Positions 1 to 6,332 of a stretch of 9,219 bases of DNA are shown here, piece after piece. Source of the DNA: Gemmatimonadota bacterium (lineage in GTDB: Bacteria > Gemmatimonadota > Gemmatimonadetes > Gemmatimonadales > GWC2-71-9); the NCBI GenBank assembly GCA_029862935.1, contig JAOTWK010000116.1:1-9219 (forward strand), given 5' to 3'. The notes under the pieces were generated by a model. It was not told the DNA's origin and ran no database searches. It was given only the letters and a program-made list of their open reading frames with translations. Made by a program: the position numbers and the translations under genes. Each line of letters begins with the position of its first letter. Within the stretch, counting starts at the first letter, position 1.

Positions 1-1107
1 CCACCCTGTCAACGCGTGGTGCATCGGGGTGACGACCTCGATTGCGCGCGACTACCGCACCTCACGTGCTGGCCGGACGACGGGGGACCGTACATCACCC
101 TTCCTCAAGTCATCACGCGCGATCCGACGACCGGCGTTCGCAATGTTGGGATGTATCGCATTCAGGTACTTGGACGCGATTCCCTGGCGATGCACTGGCA
201 GCGGCACAAGGTTGGTGCGGCTCATTGGCGCGAGATGGCGGCCCGCGGCGAGGTCATGCACGTGGCGATTGCCCTCGGTGGTGACCCGGCATCGGTGTAC
301 AGCGCCTCGGCGCCGCTTCCGCCCAACGTGGACGAATACCTCTTTGCCGGCTTCCTCCGGTGCAAGCCGGTGGCGCTCGCCAAGGCGGTGGACTCCGATC
401 TGATGGTCCCGGCGGAAGCCGACATTATCATCGAGGGATACATCGATCCGGGCGAAGCCCTGGTGCTGGAAGGGCCTTTTGGTGACCACACCGGCTTTTA
501 TTCGTTGGCGGATTACTACCCGGCTGTGCACGTCACCGCCGTCACCACGCGGAGCGACCCGATCTACCTCGCGACGATCGTGGGTCGACCGCCAATGGAG
601 GACTTCTACCTGGGCCATGCGACGGAGCGAATCTTCTTGCCGCTGCTCCGGCTCACCGTGCCTGAGGTCGTCGACTATCACATGCCGGCACCGGGGATCT
701 TTCACAACCTCGTGTTCGTGAGCATCGACAAGCAGTACCCCGGCCAGGCCTGGAAGGTGATGAATGCCCTGTGGGGGATGGGACTCATGTCACTGGCCAA
801 GGTGCTCGTCATCGTCGATCGGGACGTGAACGTGCGCGACGTCGATGAGGCGTGGTGGGTGGCACTCAATAACATCGACCCAGAGCGTGACGTTCGCTTT
901 ACGATGGGGCCGGTTGACGTGTTGGACCACTCCTCACGGGCGTTCACGTACGGGTCGAAGATGGGGATCGACGCGACGACGAAGTGGAAGGAAGAAGGCT
1001 TCGACCGCGAGTGGCCGACCCGAATCGAGATGGACGAGGCCACGAAGGCGCGCGTCGATGCCATGTGGACCGCACTCGGGATTTCGCTGCCACACAGGGA
1101 TTCGTGA
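1..1107 (+). CDS. UbiD-family prenylated-FMN-dependent decarboxylase, 5'-truncated by window edge
   Basis: The reading frame is open to base 1, so the start lies upstream. The visible 368 residues are roughly three quarters of a typical UbiD of about 490 residues. Family hallmarks seen, numbered from the first in-frame codon: the TRDP...G.RNVGMYR segment at about residues 39-53, which in UbiD enzymes contacts prFMN and supplies the catalytic Arg; the EGPFGDHTGFY motif around residues 157-167 (bases 469-501), carrying the acidic partners of the Glu-Arg-Glu/Asp catalytic set; and the C-terminal GSKMGIDAT segment. By family knowledge it decarboxylates an aromatic or alpha,beta-unsaturated acid using prFMN in the cytoplasm or at the membrane face. 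Co-transcription with UbiA and UbiX homologues points to a quinone precursor (UbiD or MqnL role). The stop TGA at 1105-1107 overlaps the GTG start of the next gene. Family assignment is firm; the substrate is inferred. Confidence 0.93.
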   Translation, partial: PPCQRVVHRGDDLDCARLPHLTCWPDDGGPYITLPQVITRDPTTGVRNVGMYRIQVLGRDSLAMHWQRHKVGAAHWREMAARGEVMHVAIALGGDPASVYSASAPLPPNVDEYLFAGFLRCKPVALAKAVDSDLMVPAEADIIIEGYIDPGEALVLEGPFGDHTGFYSLADYYPAVHVTAVTTRSDPIYLATIVGRPPMEDFYLGHATERIFLPLLRLTVPEVVDYHMPAPGIFHNLVFVSIDKQYPGQAWKVMNALWGMGLMSLAKVLVIVDRDVNVRDVDEAWWVALNNIDPERDVRFTMGPVDVLDHSSRAFTYGSKMGIDATTKWKEEGFDREWPTRIEMDEATKARVDAMWTALGISLPHRDS

Positions 1108-2003
1108 GCAATCCAAGTCTCAACGGTCAGACGCTAGCGGGCTCGTCGTCGGTCGTCAGGTACATCAACCTCGTCAAGCTCCCGCACACGGTCTTCGCGC
1201 TGCCGTTTGCCGTGCTCGGTGTCGTCTATGCCTCGTTCGACGTGGCCGTGACGCTTCGCGTGGTGCTGCTCGTGGTGGTCGCGTTCACAGCGGCCCGGTT
1301 TGCGGCGATGGGCTTCAATCGCATTGTCGACAGACGCTACGACGCGCTCAACCCGCGCACCCGTAGCCGCGAATTGCCTGCCGGCACCCTGTCGGCGGTC
1401 GAAGCATGGGTGGCCGTTGTGGTGGCGAGTGTGGTCTTCGTCATCGCGGCCTCTCTCTTGAACCCCTTGTGTCTGGTGCTCAGCCCGGCCGCCCTCACGT
1501 GGATTCTGTCGTACAGTTTTGCGAAGCGGTTCACGGCCTGGAGCCACGGCTGGCTTGGGGCGGGACTGGGGATCGCCCCAGTCGGCGGGTATCTGGCCGT
1601 GACCGGTGCCTGGGGCGAGCCATGGTGGACCTTGCCGGTCATCGCCCTTGCCGTGCTCACATGGGTCGCCGGTTTCGACATGTTCTACGCACTGTCGGAT
1701 GAGGAGTTCGATCGGGCACTCGGGCTCAAAAGCGCCGTCGTGGCACTGGGTCGGGCGCAGAGCATCCTGACGGCCAAGCTGCTACACAGGACGACGATCG
1801 CGATGCTGGTGCTGTTCGCGGTGGGTACGCCGTTTGGCATATGGTATTACGTCGGGGTGGCATGTGCCGCCGGTATCCTCGCCTATGAGCACCGACTCGT
1901 GATGCCAGCCGACCTGAGCCGACTCGACGCGGCCTTCTTCCGCATGAACGGCGTGATGAGTATCGTCGTTGCACTCTTCGCGCTCTTGGATCGCGCGATA
2001 TGA
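1104..2003 (+). CDS. UbiA-family aromatic prenyltransferase (4-hydroxybenzoate polyprenyltransferase-like / MqnP-like)
   Basis: This integral-membrane enzyme transfers a polyprenyl chain from its diphosphate to an aromatic acid. The GTG at 1104 is chosen because it forms a GTGA overlap with the ubiD stop, follows AGGGA at 1096-1100, and gives 299 residues, close to the usual length of about 290. Both Asp-rich motifs that bind Mg2+-diphosphate are present: N72-RIV-D76-RRY-D80 followed by ALNPRTRSRELPAG, and the second loop around residues 192-203 (DMFYALSDEEFD). About eight hydrophobic segments are visible, including near residues 29-44, 51-70, 100-120, 121-140, 151-169, 176-191, 232-262 and 283-296. 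Its position between UbiD and UbiX homologues suggests it prenylates the acid that UbiD then decarboxylates. Whether the product is ubiquinone or futalosine-route menaquinone cannot be decided here. The stop TGA (2001-2003) overlaps the ATG of the small ORF. Confidence 0.92.
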   Translation: MSNPSLNGQTLAGSSSVVRYINLVKLPHTVFALPFAVLGVVYASFDVAVTLRVVLLVVVAFTAARFAAMGFNRIVDRRYDALNPRTRSRELPAGTLSAVEAWVAVVVASVVFVIAASLLNPLCLVLSPAALTWILSYSFAKRFTAWSHGWLGAGLGIAPVGGYLAVTGAWGEPWWTLPVIALAVLTWVAGFDMFYALSDEEFDRALGLKSAVVALGRAQSILTAKLLHRTTIAMLVLFAVGTPFGIWYYVGVACAAGILAYEHRLVMPADLSRLDAAFFRMNGVMSIVVALFALLDRAI

Positions 2004-2173
2004 AGGTCTCGATGTCGGCGTCCGACAAGGGCCGCAAGAGGAACAAAGGCGGACCGGCCCGTCGGCGTGCCCCCCCAGGGAAGGGACGCGATCGTCCAGC
2101 GAAGGGGCCTCCGCCTGCAGGACCGCCACGGCATCCGCACAAGACACCGACGCCGAACAGGAGAGGGCAGTGA
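2000..2173 (+). CDS. Small basic Pro/Gly/Arg/Lys-rich protein of 57 aa, unknown function
   Basis: This is a short ORF bridging what would otherwise be a 166-bp gap between ubiA and ubiX. Its ATG overlaps the ubiA stop (ATGA at 2000-2003) and its TGA overlaps the ubiX GTG (GTGA at 2170-2173), the same 4-nt coupling used at every other junction of this operon. The product begins MKVSMSASDKGRKRNKGG and contains 12 Pro, 10 Arg, 7 Lys, 8 Gly and only two acidic residues (net charge about +15). It has no hydrophobic segment, signal peptide, Cys or recognisable fold and is probably disordered. About 70% of codons end in G or C, which suits a coding frame. There is no strong ribosome site, so translation would depend on reinitiation after ubiA. 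Such composition is compatible with binding RNA, ribosome or anionic lipid, but that is a guess. It could instead be a non-functional spacer; the double coupling argues for a real gene. Confidence 0.6.
   Translation: MKVSMSASDKGRKRNKGGPARRRAPPGKGRDRPAKGPPPAGPPRHPHKTPTPNRRGQ
2159..2167 (+). promoter_or_regulatory. Ribosome binding site for ubiX
   Basis: AGGAGAGGG precedes the GTG at 2170; the AGGAG core ends 6 nt upstream. It supports GTG 2170 over the in-frame ATG at 2188 and over starts further upstream. The site lies inside the last codons of the small ORF, so it would be exposed or covered as that ORF is translated. Confidence 0.7.
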
Positions 2174-2757
2174 ATGCACCATGGGTAATGGCTGTGACGG
2201 GAGCGTCAGGAGCGCTATATGCGGTGCGCCTGCTTGAGGTCTTGGCACGAGCCGGGGTACCGCTCCAGCTCATCGTCTCGAGTCATGGTTGGCGCTTGTT
2301 GCGCACGGAAGTGGACGTCGGTTCCGAGGCCGATCTTCGCGCTGCGACGGGGGGTAGCTGGGAGCACATTCAGGTATTCGATGACGGTGACCGAGGGGCT
2401 GCTCCGGCCTCGGGATCTGGCCCAAGTGCCGGCATGGTGATCTGCCCGTGCTCGATGGGAACAGTATCGGCCATCGCGCAGGGCAACTCCCGGTCGTTGG
2501 TCGAACGCGCCGCTGATGTCGCACTGAAGGAACGGCGACCGCTGCTCGTGGTTCCTCGGGAAACTCCGGTTTCGCTGATCCAACTGCGCAATCTTGTCAC
2601 GCTCACCGAGGCGGGCGGCACCGTCATCCCGGCGTCGCCGGGGTTCTACCATCGGCCAGCACGAATCGCGGATCTCGTCGACTTCGTCGTGCAGCGCGTG
2701 CTCGACCACATGCGAGTGGAAGCAGCGCTCGTCCCCCGATGGCAGGGTGAAGCGTGA
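2170..2757 (+). CDS. ubiX: Flavin prenyltransferase UbiX (prFMN synthase)
   Basis: By family knowledge it joins a dimethylallyl group from dimethylallyl phosphate to FMN, giving the prenylated FMN that UbiD enzymes need. From GTG 2170 it is 195 residues, matching the usual length of about 190. Visible motifs: the Rossmann-like phosphate loop GASGA at residues 11-15, the flavin-region SSHGWRLL at 37-44, the CPCSMGT segment at 92-98, the run of RAADVALKERRPLLVVPRE ending at R130/E131, and the C-terminal GFYHRP at 158-163 that includes the active-site Tyr. The neighbouring UbiD homologue is the obvious consumer of its product, so cofactor maker and user share one operon. The start is supported by AGGAGAGGG at 2159-2167. 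The stop overlaps the GTG of the phosphoesterase gene. In the futalosine pathway the same enzyme is called MqnM. Confidence 0.94.
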   Translation: MNAPWVMAVTGASGALYAVRLLEVLARAGVPLQLIVSSHGWRLLRTEVDVGSEADLRAATGGSWEHIQVFDDGDRGAAPASGSGPSAGMVICPCSMGTVSAIAQGNSRSLVERAADVALKERRPLLVVPRETPVSLIQLRNLVTLTEAGGTVIPASPGFYHRPARIADLVDFVVQRVLDHMRVEAALVPRWQGEA

Positions 2758-3227
2758 GACTCGGAGTCATCTCCGATACCCATGGTAAGCTGCGACCCGA
2801 AGTGTTCGAGGTGTTCCAAGAGGTAGATCACATCCTCCACGGTGGTGATATCGGAAGTTTCGATCTGTTGACCGAGCTCGAGGTATTGGCCCCAGTCACT
2901 GCAGTGTTTGGGAACACCGACGGCTTCGACGTGCGAGCGAAGTGCCCGCAGGTGGTCGAATGCGAGCTCGACGGGTTCATCGTCGTGGTGACACACGGAG
3001 ATCAGTTTGGCTCGCCGACTCCCTCGGCCGTGCATGCCGCCTTTCCGCACGGTGAGATCATCGTCTACGGTCACACGCACAAGCCGCTAGTGGAGCTCGT
3101 AGACAAGACGGTCACGGTGATGAACCCCGGCTCCGCAGGGGTTGCGCGTTTCGGGACGCCACCGACGGTGGGCATCATGGAACTCGAAGCGGGCATTCCG
3201 CCGCGGGCGCGTATCGTCGAGTTGTAG
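2754..3227 (+). CDS. YfcE/MJ0936-type metallophosphoesterase
   Basis: This is a 157-residue calcineurin-like phosphoesterase of the short YfcE/MJ0936 type, full length for that group. The metal-ligand pattern is complete: D8 and H10 in SDTHG, D32 in GGD, N54 in FGNTDG, H81 in THGDQFG, and H107 and H109 in YGHTHKP, followed by MNPGSAG at about 123-129. Members are cytoplasmic Mn2+/Ni2+-dependent phosphodiesterases or phosphatases whose natural substrates are mostly unknown. The GTG start at 2754 overlaps the ubiX stop by 4 nt and follows AGGG at 2744-2747. Tight coupling to ubiX raises the possibility of a role in phosphate metabolism around prFMN or quinone precursors, but many YfcE genes simply ride in housekeeping operons. 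It is the last gene of the plus-strand run. Confidence 0.92.
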   Translation: MRLGVISDTHGKLRPEVFEVFQEVDHILHGGDIGSFDLLTELEVLAPVTAVFGNTDGFDVRAKCPQVVECELDGFIVVVTHGDQFGSPTPSAVHAAFPHGEIIVYGHTHKPLVELVDKTVTVMNPGSAGVARFGTPPTVGIMELEAGIPPRARIVEL

Positions 3228-3245
3228 GAACCGATACTCGTGGGG
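3228..3245. other. Convergent 18-bp intergenic gap
   Basis: This gap separates the ends of the two convergent runs. The only structure is a weak 6-bp inverted repeat (GTATCG at 3211-3216, CGATAC at 3232-3237) with a 15-nt loop and no T tract on either strand. I do not call a terminator. Confidence 0.6.
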
Positions 3246-4220
3246 TCAGCGAACCACCACGACGTATGCCATGTAGGTCACGAACCCGATGAGCAGCAGC
3301 AGGGCATTTAAGCGGGAGACTCGCCGACCCCTGAGCATCATCGGAAAGAGGACCAGCGCGAAGGCAAGCATCACCCAGTTATCGAGGGCCAGAGCTCGTT
3401 CGTGGATGTGAACGGGAAACAGGGTCGCCGTCAGTCCCAGAATCCCCAAGAGATTGAAGATATTCGAGCCGACGATGTTGCCGAGTGCGATTTCCTGCTC
3501 GCCTTGGCGTGTTGCCACGATGCACGTCGCGAGCTCGGGCAGACTCGTGCCCATCGCGATGACGGTGAGACCAATCACTCGTTCCTCGACACCGAGCGTT
3601 TGAGCGATGGTGACGCCCCCGGCGACGGAGAGCTCGGCTCCCGTCGCCAGCGCCACCATCCCGGCGCCGACGAGCGCAAGGTTAGTGACCCATGCACGGC
3701 CGGCCCCCTTGTCCAGATGAACCGCACGCTTCACGTCACGTTCCAGCGCGGCCGACGCGCTGAGTGGCACTCCGCGTCGAGCGATATAGATCGTCCACGC
3801 GACGAAAAACATCAGGCCGAGTACGAGCAAGCCCCCATCGAGCCGATCGATCCACGCGTCGTGCGCCAGGACGAGTGCCAGACAGACGACGAAGACCATG
3901 GTCGGATACTCGAGTCGGATTGTCTGCCGTTGGACCATGATGGGTGCGATCAGCGCCGTCACGCCAAGAATGGCGCCGATGTTGAAGATGCAGGACCCAA
4001 TGATGTTTCCGTACGCCATATCCGTGGACCCACGTGCCGCGGCGTCCATGCTCACGGCGAGTTCGGGCAGGCTCGTTCCAATGGCGACCACAGTAAGGGC
4101 CACGACCGCCGTAGAGATGCGGGCGAGTGACGCGAGGGCCGTCGCACCCTGGACCAAGAAGTGCCCTCCCACAAATAGGACGATGAGCCCGGCTGCCAGC
4201 TCGAGGGTCGCAAGCAGCAT
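3246..4220 (-). CDS. CaCA-family Na+/Ca2+ (cation/proton) antiporter, YrbG-like
   Basis: This inner-membrane antiporter of 324 residues is full length for bacterial CaCA exchangers. It shows the two inverted alpha repeats that form the ion site: ALTVVAIGTSLPEL with E53 then GNIIGSCIFN ending at N80, and GLTVIAMGTSLPEL with E229 then GNIVGSNIFN ending at N256. The 27-residue spacing from Glu to Asn is identical in both halves and equals the E54/N81 and E213/D240 spacing I recall for the archaeal exchanger NCX_Mj. About ten hydrophobic segments are visible, split by a polar loop at roughly 145-177. The first repeat has Cys77 where the motif usually has Asn (GSC against GSN); N256 stands where NCX_Mj has Asp. 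The gene starts 4 nt after the nuclease stop, with no clear ribosome site, so it is probably translated by reinitiation. Substrate ion is inferred from the family. Confidence 0.92.
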   Translation of the reverse strand: MLLATLELAAGLIVLFVGGHFLVQGATALASLARISTAVVALTVVAIGTSLPELAVSMDAAARGSTDMAYGNIIGSCIFNIGAILGVTALIAPIMVQRQTIRLEYPTMVFVVCLALVLAHDAWIDRLDGGLLVLGLMFFVAWTIYIARRGVPLSASAALERDVKRAVHLDKGAGRAWVTNLALVGAGMVALATGAELSVAGGVTIAQTLGVEERVIGLTVIAMGTSLPELATCIVATRQGEQEIALGNIVGSNIFNLLGILGLTATLFPVHIHERALALDNWVMLAFALVLFPMMLRGRRVSRLNALLLLIGFVTYMAYVVVVR

Positions 4221-4224
4221 AAGA

Positions 4225-5346
4225 TTATGCGCGACGCTCGGCGGGTCGGTGATCAGCCAGCCACCGGGAGAACGAGACCGTGCGCGTGAGCGCCCGGGAG
4301 TGGCGCCGGAACCAGCTCAACAGGAGAAGCGTCTCATCGATCTGTTCCACGGGGATCGGTCCGGGGTCGGTGCGGGTCTCGCTGCTGTGCTCTTCCACGA
4401 GTGCGCGGAACGCCTCGATCTCGAGCGGGGTGCGCGGGGCGGGCGCCGCCGCCTGAACTTGGGCTCGCCGAATGAGGTATGCCCGGTCGTCGCCGTACAC
4501 GCCCGGGTCGATGTACACGAAGCTCAGGCTTTCCAGGGTCGCATGTACATGCGTGCACGCGCTCAAGAGCCAGGTGAGTGCATCGAACTTCTCGCGCCAC
4601 CATGCGGCACGCTCGAAGTCGTCCCGATCACTGGCATCGGTCATCTCCGTGATGACGCGATCCAGCGGCGCGATATCTCTGCCCTCGAGGAATGCCACGG
4701 CGTCATGGACTCGGCTACGGTAATCGTGCTCGGTCACGTAGCCGGCGCATGGACCGCTGCAGGTTCCCAATTCGTGGCGCAAACAGGCTGCCCGACTTCC
4801 GCTCGCAAACATGTCTCCCTGTTCCCGATATACGATCGGCATGCGAAGGGCACAGTCTCTGAGCCGGAGCAGATCGTTCAGAACCTTGACGGCTTCGTGC
4901 AGTTGTCCGGCACCCACGAACGGCCCGTAGTGACGGACATCAGTGCCGGCGGGGTGCTGTCCAACATACACCTTGGGTGCTGCGCCACCGGCAATCTTGA
5001 TGAACGCCGCTCGCCGTCGGCGGTTCATGCGCACGTTGAAGATCGGTCGGTGGCGTCGGATCTGTCGCAGCTCCGTGAGGAGGGCTGCGAACTCCGACGG
5101 GACGTAATCCCATTGCACGTCCGTCGAGGCTTGAAGAATTCTCGCCGCTTTCTCTTCGGGATACTGGGCGCGGAAGTACGTGAGCAAGCGGGACCGGAGT
5201 TGTTTTGCCTTACCGACGTAGATGATGCGCCCAGTCTGATCGGCCATGCGATAGACCGCCGGCCGGTTCTCCGCGAGCGCCAGCACCCGGTCTTTGAGGC
5301 GGGCGGTCTCACCGAGGGGGAGCGTGAGGACTCGGGCTAGCGCCAT
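4225..5346 (-). CDS. Stand-alone UvrC-N-half / Cho-like GIY-YIG nuclease
   Basis: This 373-residue protein resembles the N-terminal half of excinuclease UvrC but lacks the RNase H-like and helix-hairpin-helix halves. A GIY-YIG domain covers about residues 28-105 (PAVYRM at 29-34, YVGKA at 43-47, R51, and metal-ligand Glu E92 in LLTELRQIRRHRPIFN). Four cysteines follow, C165, C188, C196 and C200, the last three in ClRHELGTCSGPC; the same set in UvrC is reported to bind an iron-sulfur cluster. A UvrB-binding UVR-like helix pair lies at about 244-261 (FERAAWWREKFDAL). The C-terminal 110 residues are not recognised. By analogy with E. coli Cho it could make the 3' incision with UvrAB. It also resembles the C-terminal part of DnaQ-exonuclease/UvrC fusions, without the exonuclease. 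ATG 5346 is chosen because it is the first Met before the domain; it overlaps the upstream gene by 10 nt and has GAGG directly before it. Confidence 0.85.
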   Translation of the reverse strand: MALARVLTLPLGETARLKDRVLALAENRPAVYRMADQTGRIIYVGKAKQLRSRLLTYFRAQYPEEKAARILQASTDVQWDYVPSEFAALLTELRQIRRHRPIFNVRMNRRRRAAFIKIAGGAAPKVYVGQHPAGTDVRHYGPFVGAGQLHEAVKVLNDLLRLRDCALRMPIVYREQGDMFASGSRAACLRHELGTCSGPCAGYVTEHDYRSRVHDAVAFLEGRDIAPLDRVITEMTDASDRDDFERAAWWREKFDALTWLLSACTHVHATLESLSFVYIDPGVYGDDRAYLIRRAQVQAAAPAPRTPLEIEAFRALVEEHSSETRTDPGPIPVEQIDETLLLLSWFRRHSRALTRTVSFSRWLADHRPAERRA

Positions 5347-6332
5347 CCTCGCAGGGAACGCACGAGCTGATGCATGAGGAGGAACTTTTCGTACACGATG
5401 GCTTCCTTGCGGCGGCGGCCCAGATCTGCCAAGAGTTCCTTCATCTGACCGCGCCACCCCACATAGATCCGGAACGTCTCCGCAAAGTCCTCGAGTGGAT
5501 GCGTGGCGCCATACGCGGTGACGTGCCGCGCATTGCCCGCCGTGACGCTCTTCCGATGGAACTGGACCCATGTCGCGTCACTGACCCGGTAGGTCTTGTG
5601 CACTTCGCCGAAGACGCGGCGAAAGTCATCTCTCTTGGTCCACGACCAGTGGTGGTACAAGAAGCTGTGTCCCAATTCGTGTATGACAAGGCCGACCAGC
5701 AACGTCCAGGCGATCTCGTCGCGCCGCGCGATGCCGACGACATAGCTTCGGTCGATCTCGATGATCTTGGGCGCCTTGGGATCGACCCCGGACACTCCGG
5801 GACGCAGCAGCACTCGATAGCCCCAATCCTTCACGCGTGCCACGAGGAGAAGTCGCCGGACGCGGGTGAGCGCGCGACCGATGAGTTCCTGCCCTGTGGC
5901 GTCGAATCCGCACCATGGACAGACCTCCATCCAGTCATCCACGCCGCGGTCGCAGTAGGGGCAGATCCCCTGGTACGCTCCATCGTCCCAATGCTGCTCA
6001 TGTGCGCACCACGGGCAGTACGGCATCGGGTACTGCACGCCGCCTCCGCATCCCCCATCGCACCAGGAGTCGAAGCGAAACCCCCGAGGTGCCTTGAGCG
6101 GATCTTCGGCGGACACGTCCTCTTCGGAGATGTCGGAGCTGCACCACGGACAGTACGAGTACAGGTCGGAGACCACCCACTCGCAGTAGTAGCACTCTGC
6201 GTCCGTCTCCGGCGGCTGGTCCCCCCAAGTCAGCGTCCGCGCACACCACGGGCAGAACGGCCAAAAGCGCACCAGCGGTTGCCCGCACTTGCAGCGGTGT
6301 TCCAGATGAGGGGTGGGGTGCCGCTTAGCCAT
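5337..6332 (-). CDS. Four-zinc-ribbon protein with predicted HExxH zincin domain
   Basis: This 331-residue protein has an unusual layout. Residues 1-141 hold eight cysteine pairs forming four zinc ribbons, each with exactly ten residues between pairs: C14/C16 with C27/C30, C47/C50 with C61/C64, C91/C95 with C106/C109, and C124/C127 with C138/C141. The second pair is CPWC in all four. A basic, hydrophobic linker (about 150-205) leads to a predicted metallopeptidase: HELGH at 218-222 inside a hydrophobic helix, then FRRVFGE at 237-243 and THPLEDFAETF at 277-287, where E285 is the likely third zinc ligand. The last part recalls, from memory, the HPWEDFAETF region of zinc-ribbon-bearing Peptidase_Mx-type proteins, so a distant relationship is likely. 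There is no signal peptide or membrane segment, so it should be cytoplasmic. ATG 6332 overlaps the ATP-grasp stop by 8 nt. Peptidase activity and target are inferred only. Confidence 0.75.
   Translation of the reverse strand: MAKRHPTPHLEHRCKCGQPLVRFWPFCPWCARTLTWGDQPPETDAECYYCEWVVSDLYSYCPWCSSDISEEDVSAEDPLKAPRGFRFDSWCDGGCGGGVQYPMPYCPWCAHEQHWDDGAYQGICPYCDRGVDDWMEVCPWCGFDATGQELIGRALTRVRRLLLVARVKDWGYRVLLRPGVSGVDPKAPKIIEIDRSYVVGIARRDEIAWTLLVGLVIHELGHSFLYHHWSWTKRDDFRRVFGEVHKTYRVSDATWVQFHRKSVTAGNARHVTAYGATHPLEDFAETFRIYVGWRGQMKELLADLGRRRKEAIVYEKFLLMHQLVRSLRGWR

Noticed and set aside
52..705. 217-codon minus-strand open frame opposite ubiD
   Set aside because: UbiD motifs on the plus strand are unambiguous; the antisense product is Arg/His-rich with no recognisable feature.
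1969..2169. 67-residue N-terminal extension of UbiX
   Set aside because: UbiX proteins begin only a few residues before GASGA; AGGAGAGGG at 2159-2167 marks GTG 2170, and the region is better read as the 57-aa ORF in another frame.
3211..3237. Inverted repeat GTATCG/CGATAC as a bidirectional terminator
   Set aside because: The stem is only 6 bp with a 15-nt loop, partly inside the phosphoesterase CDS, and no T tract follows on either strand.
3402..4130. 242-codon plus-strand open frame opposite the exchanger
   Set aside because: Both alpha repeats of the exchanger are encoded on the minus strand across this span; the plus-strand product is a charged low-complexity shadow.
3898..5340. 480-codon plus-strand open frame
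   Set aside because: It lies antisense to the exchanger and the UvrC-like nuclease, which both have clear family motifs. The translation is low-complexity Arg/Ala/Gly/Val with no domain, as expected of a GC-rich antisense frame.
5347..5571. 75-residue N-terminal extension of the UvrC-like nuclease
   Set aside because: It would lie wholly inside the zinc-ribbon gene in another frame and matches no family; ATG 5346 precedes the domain at the normal distance.
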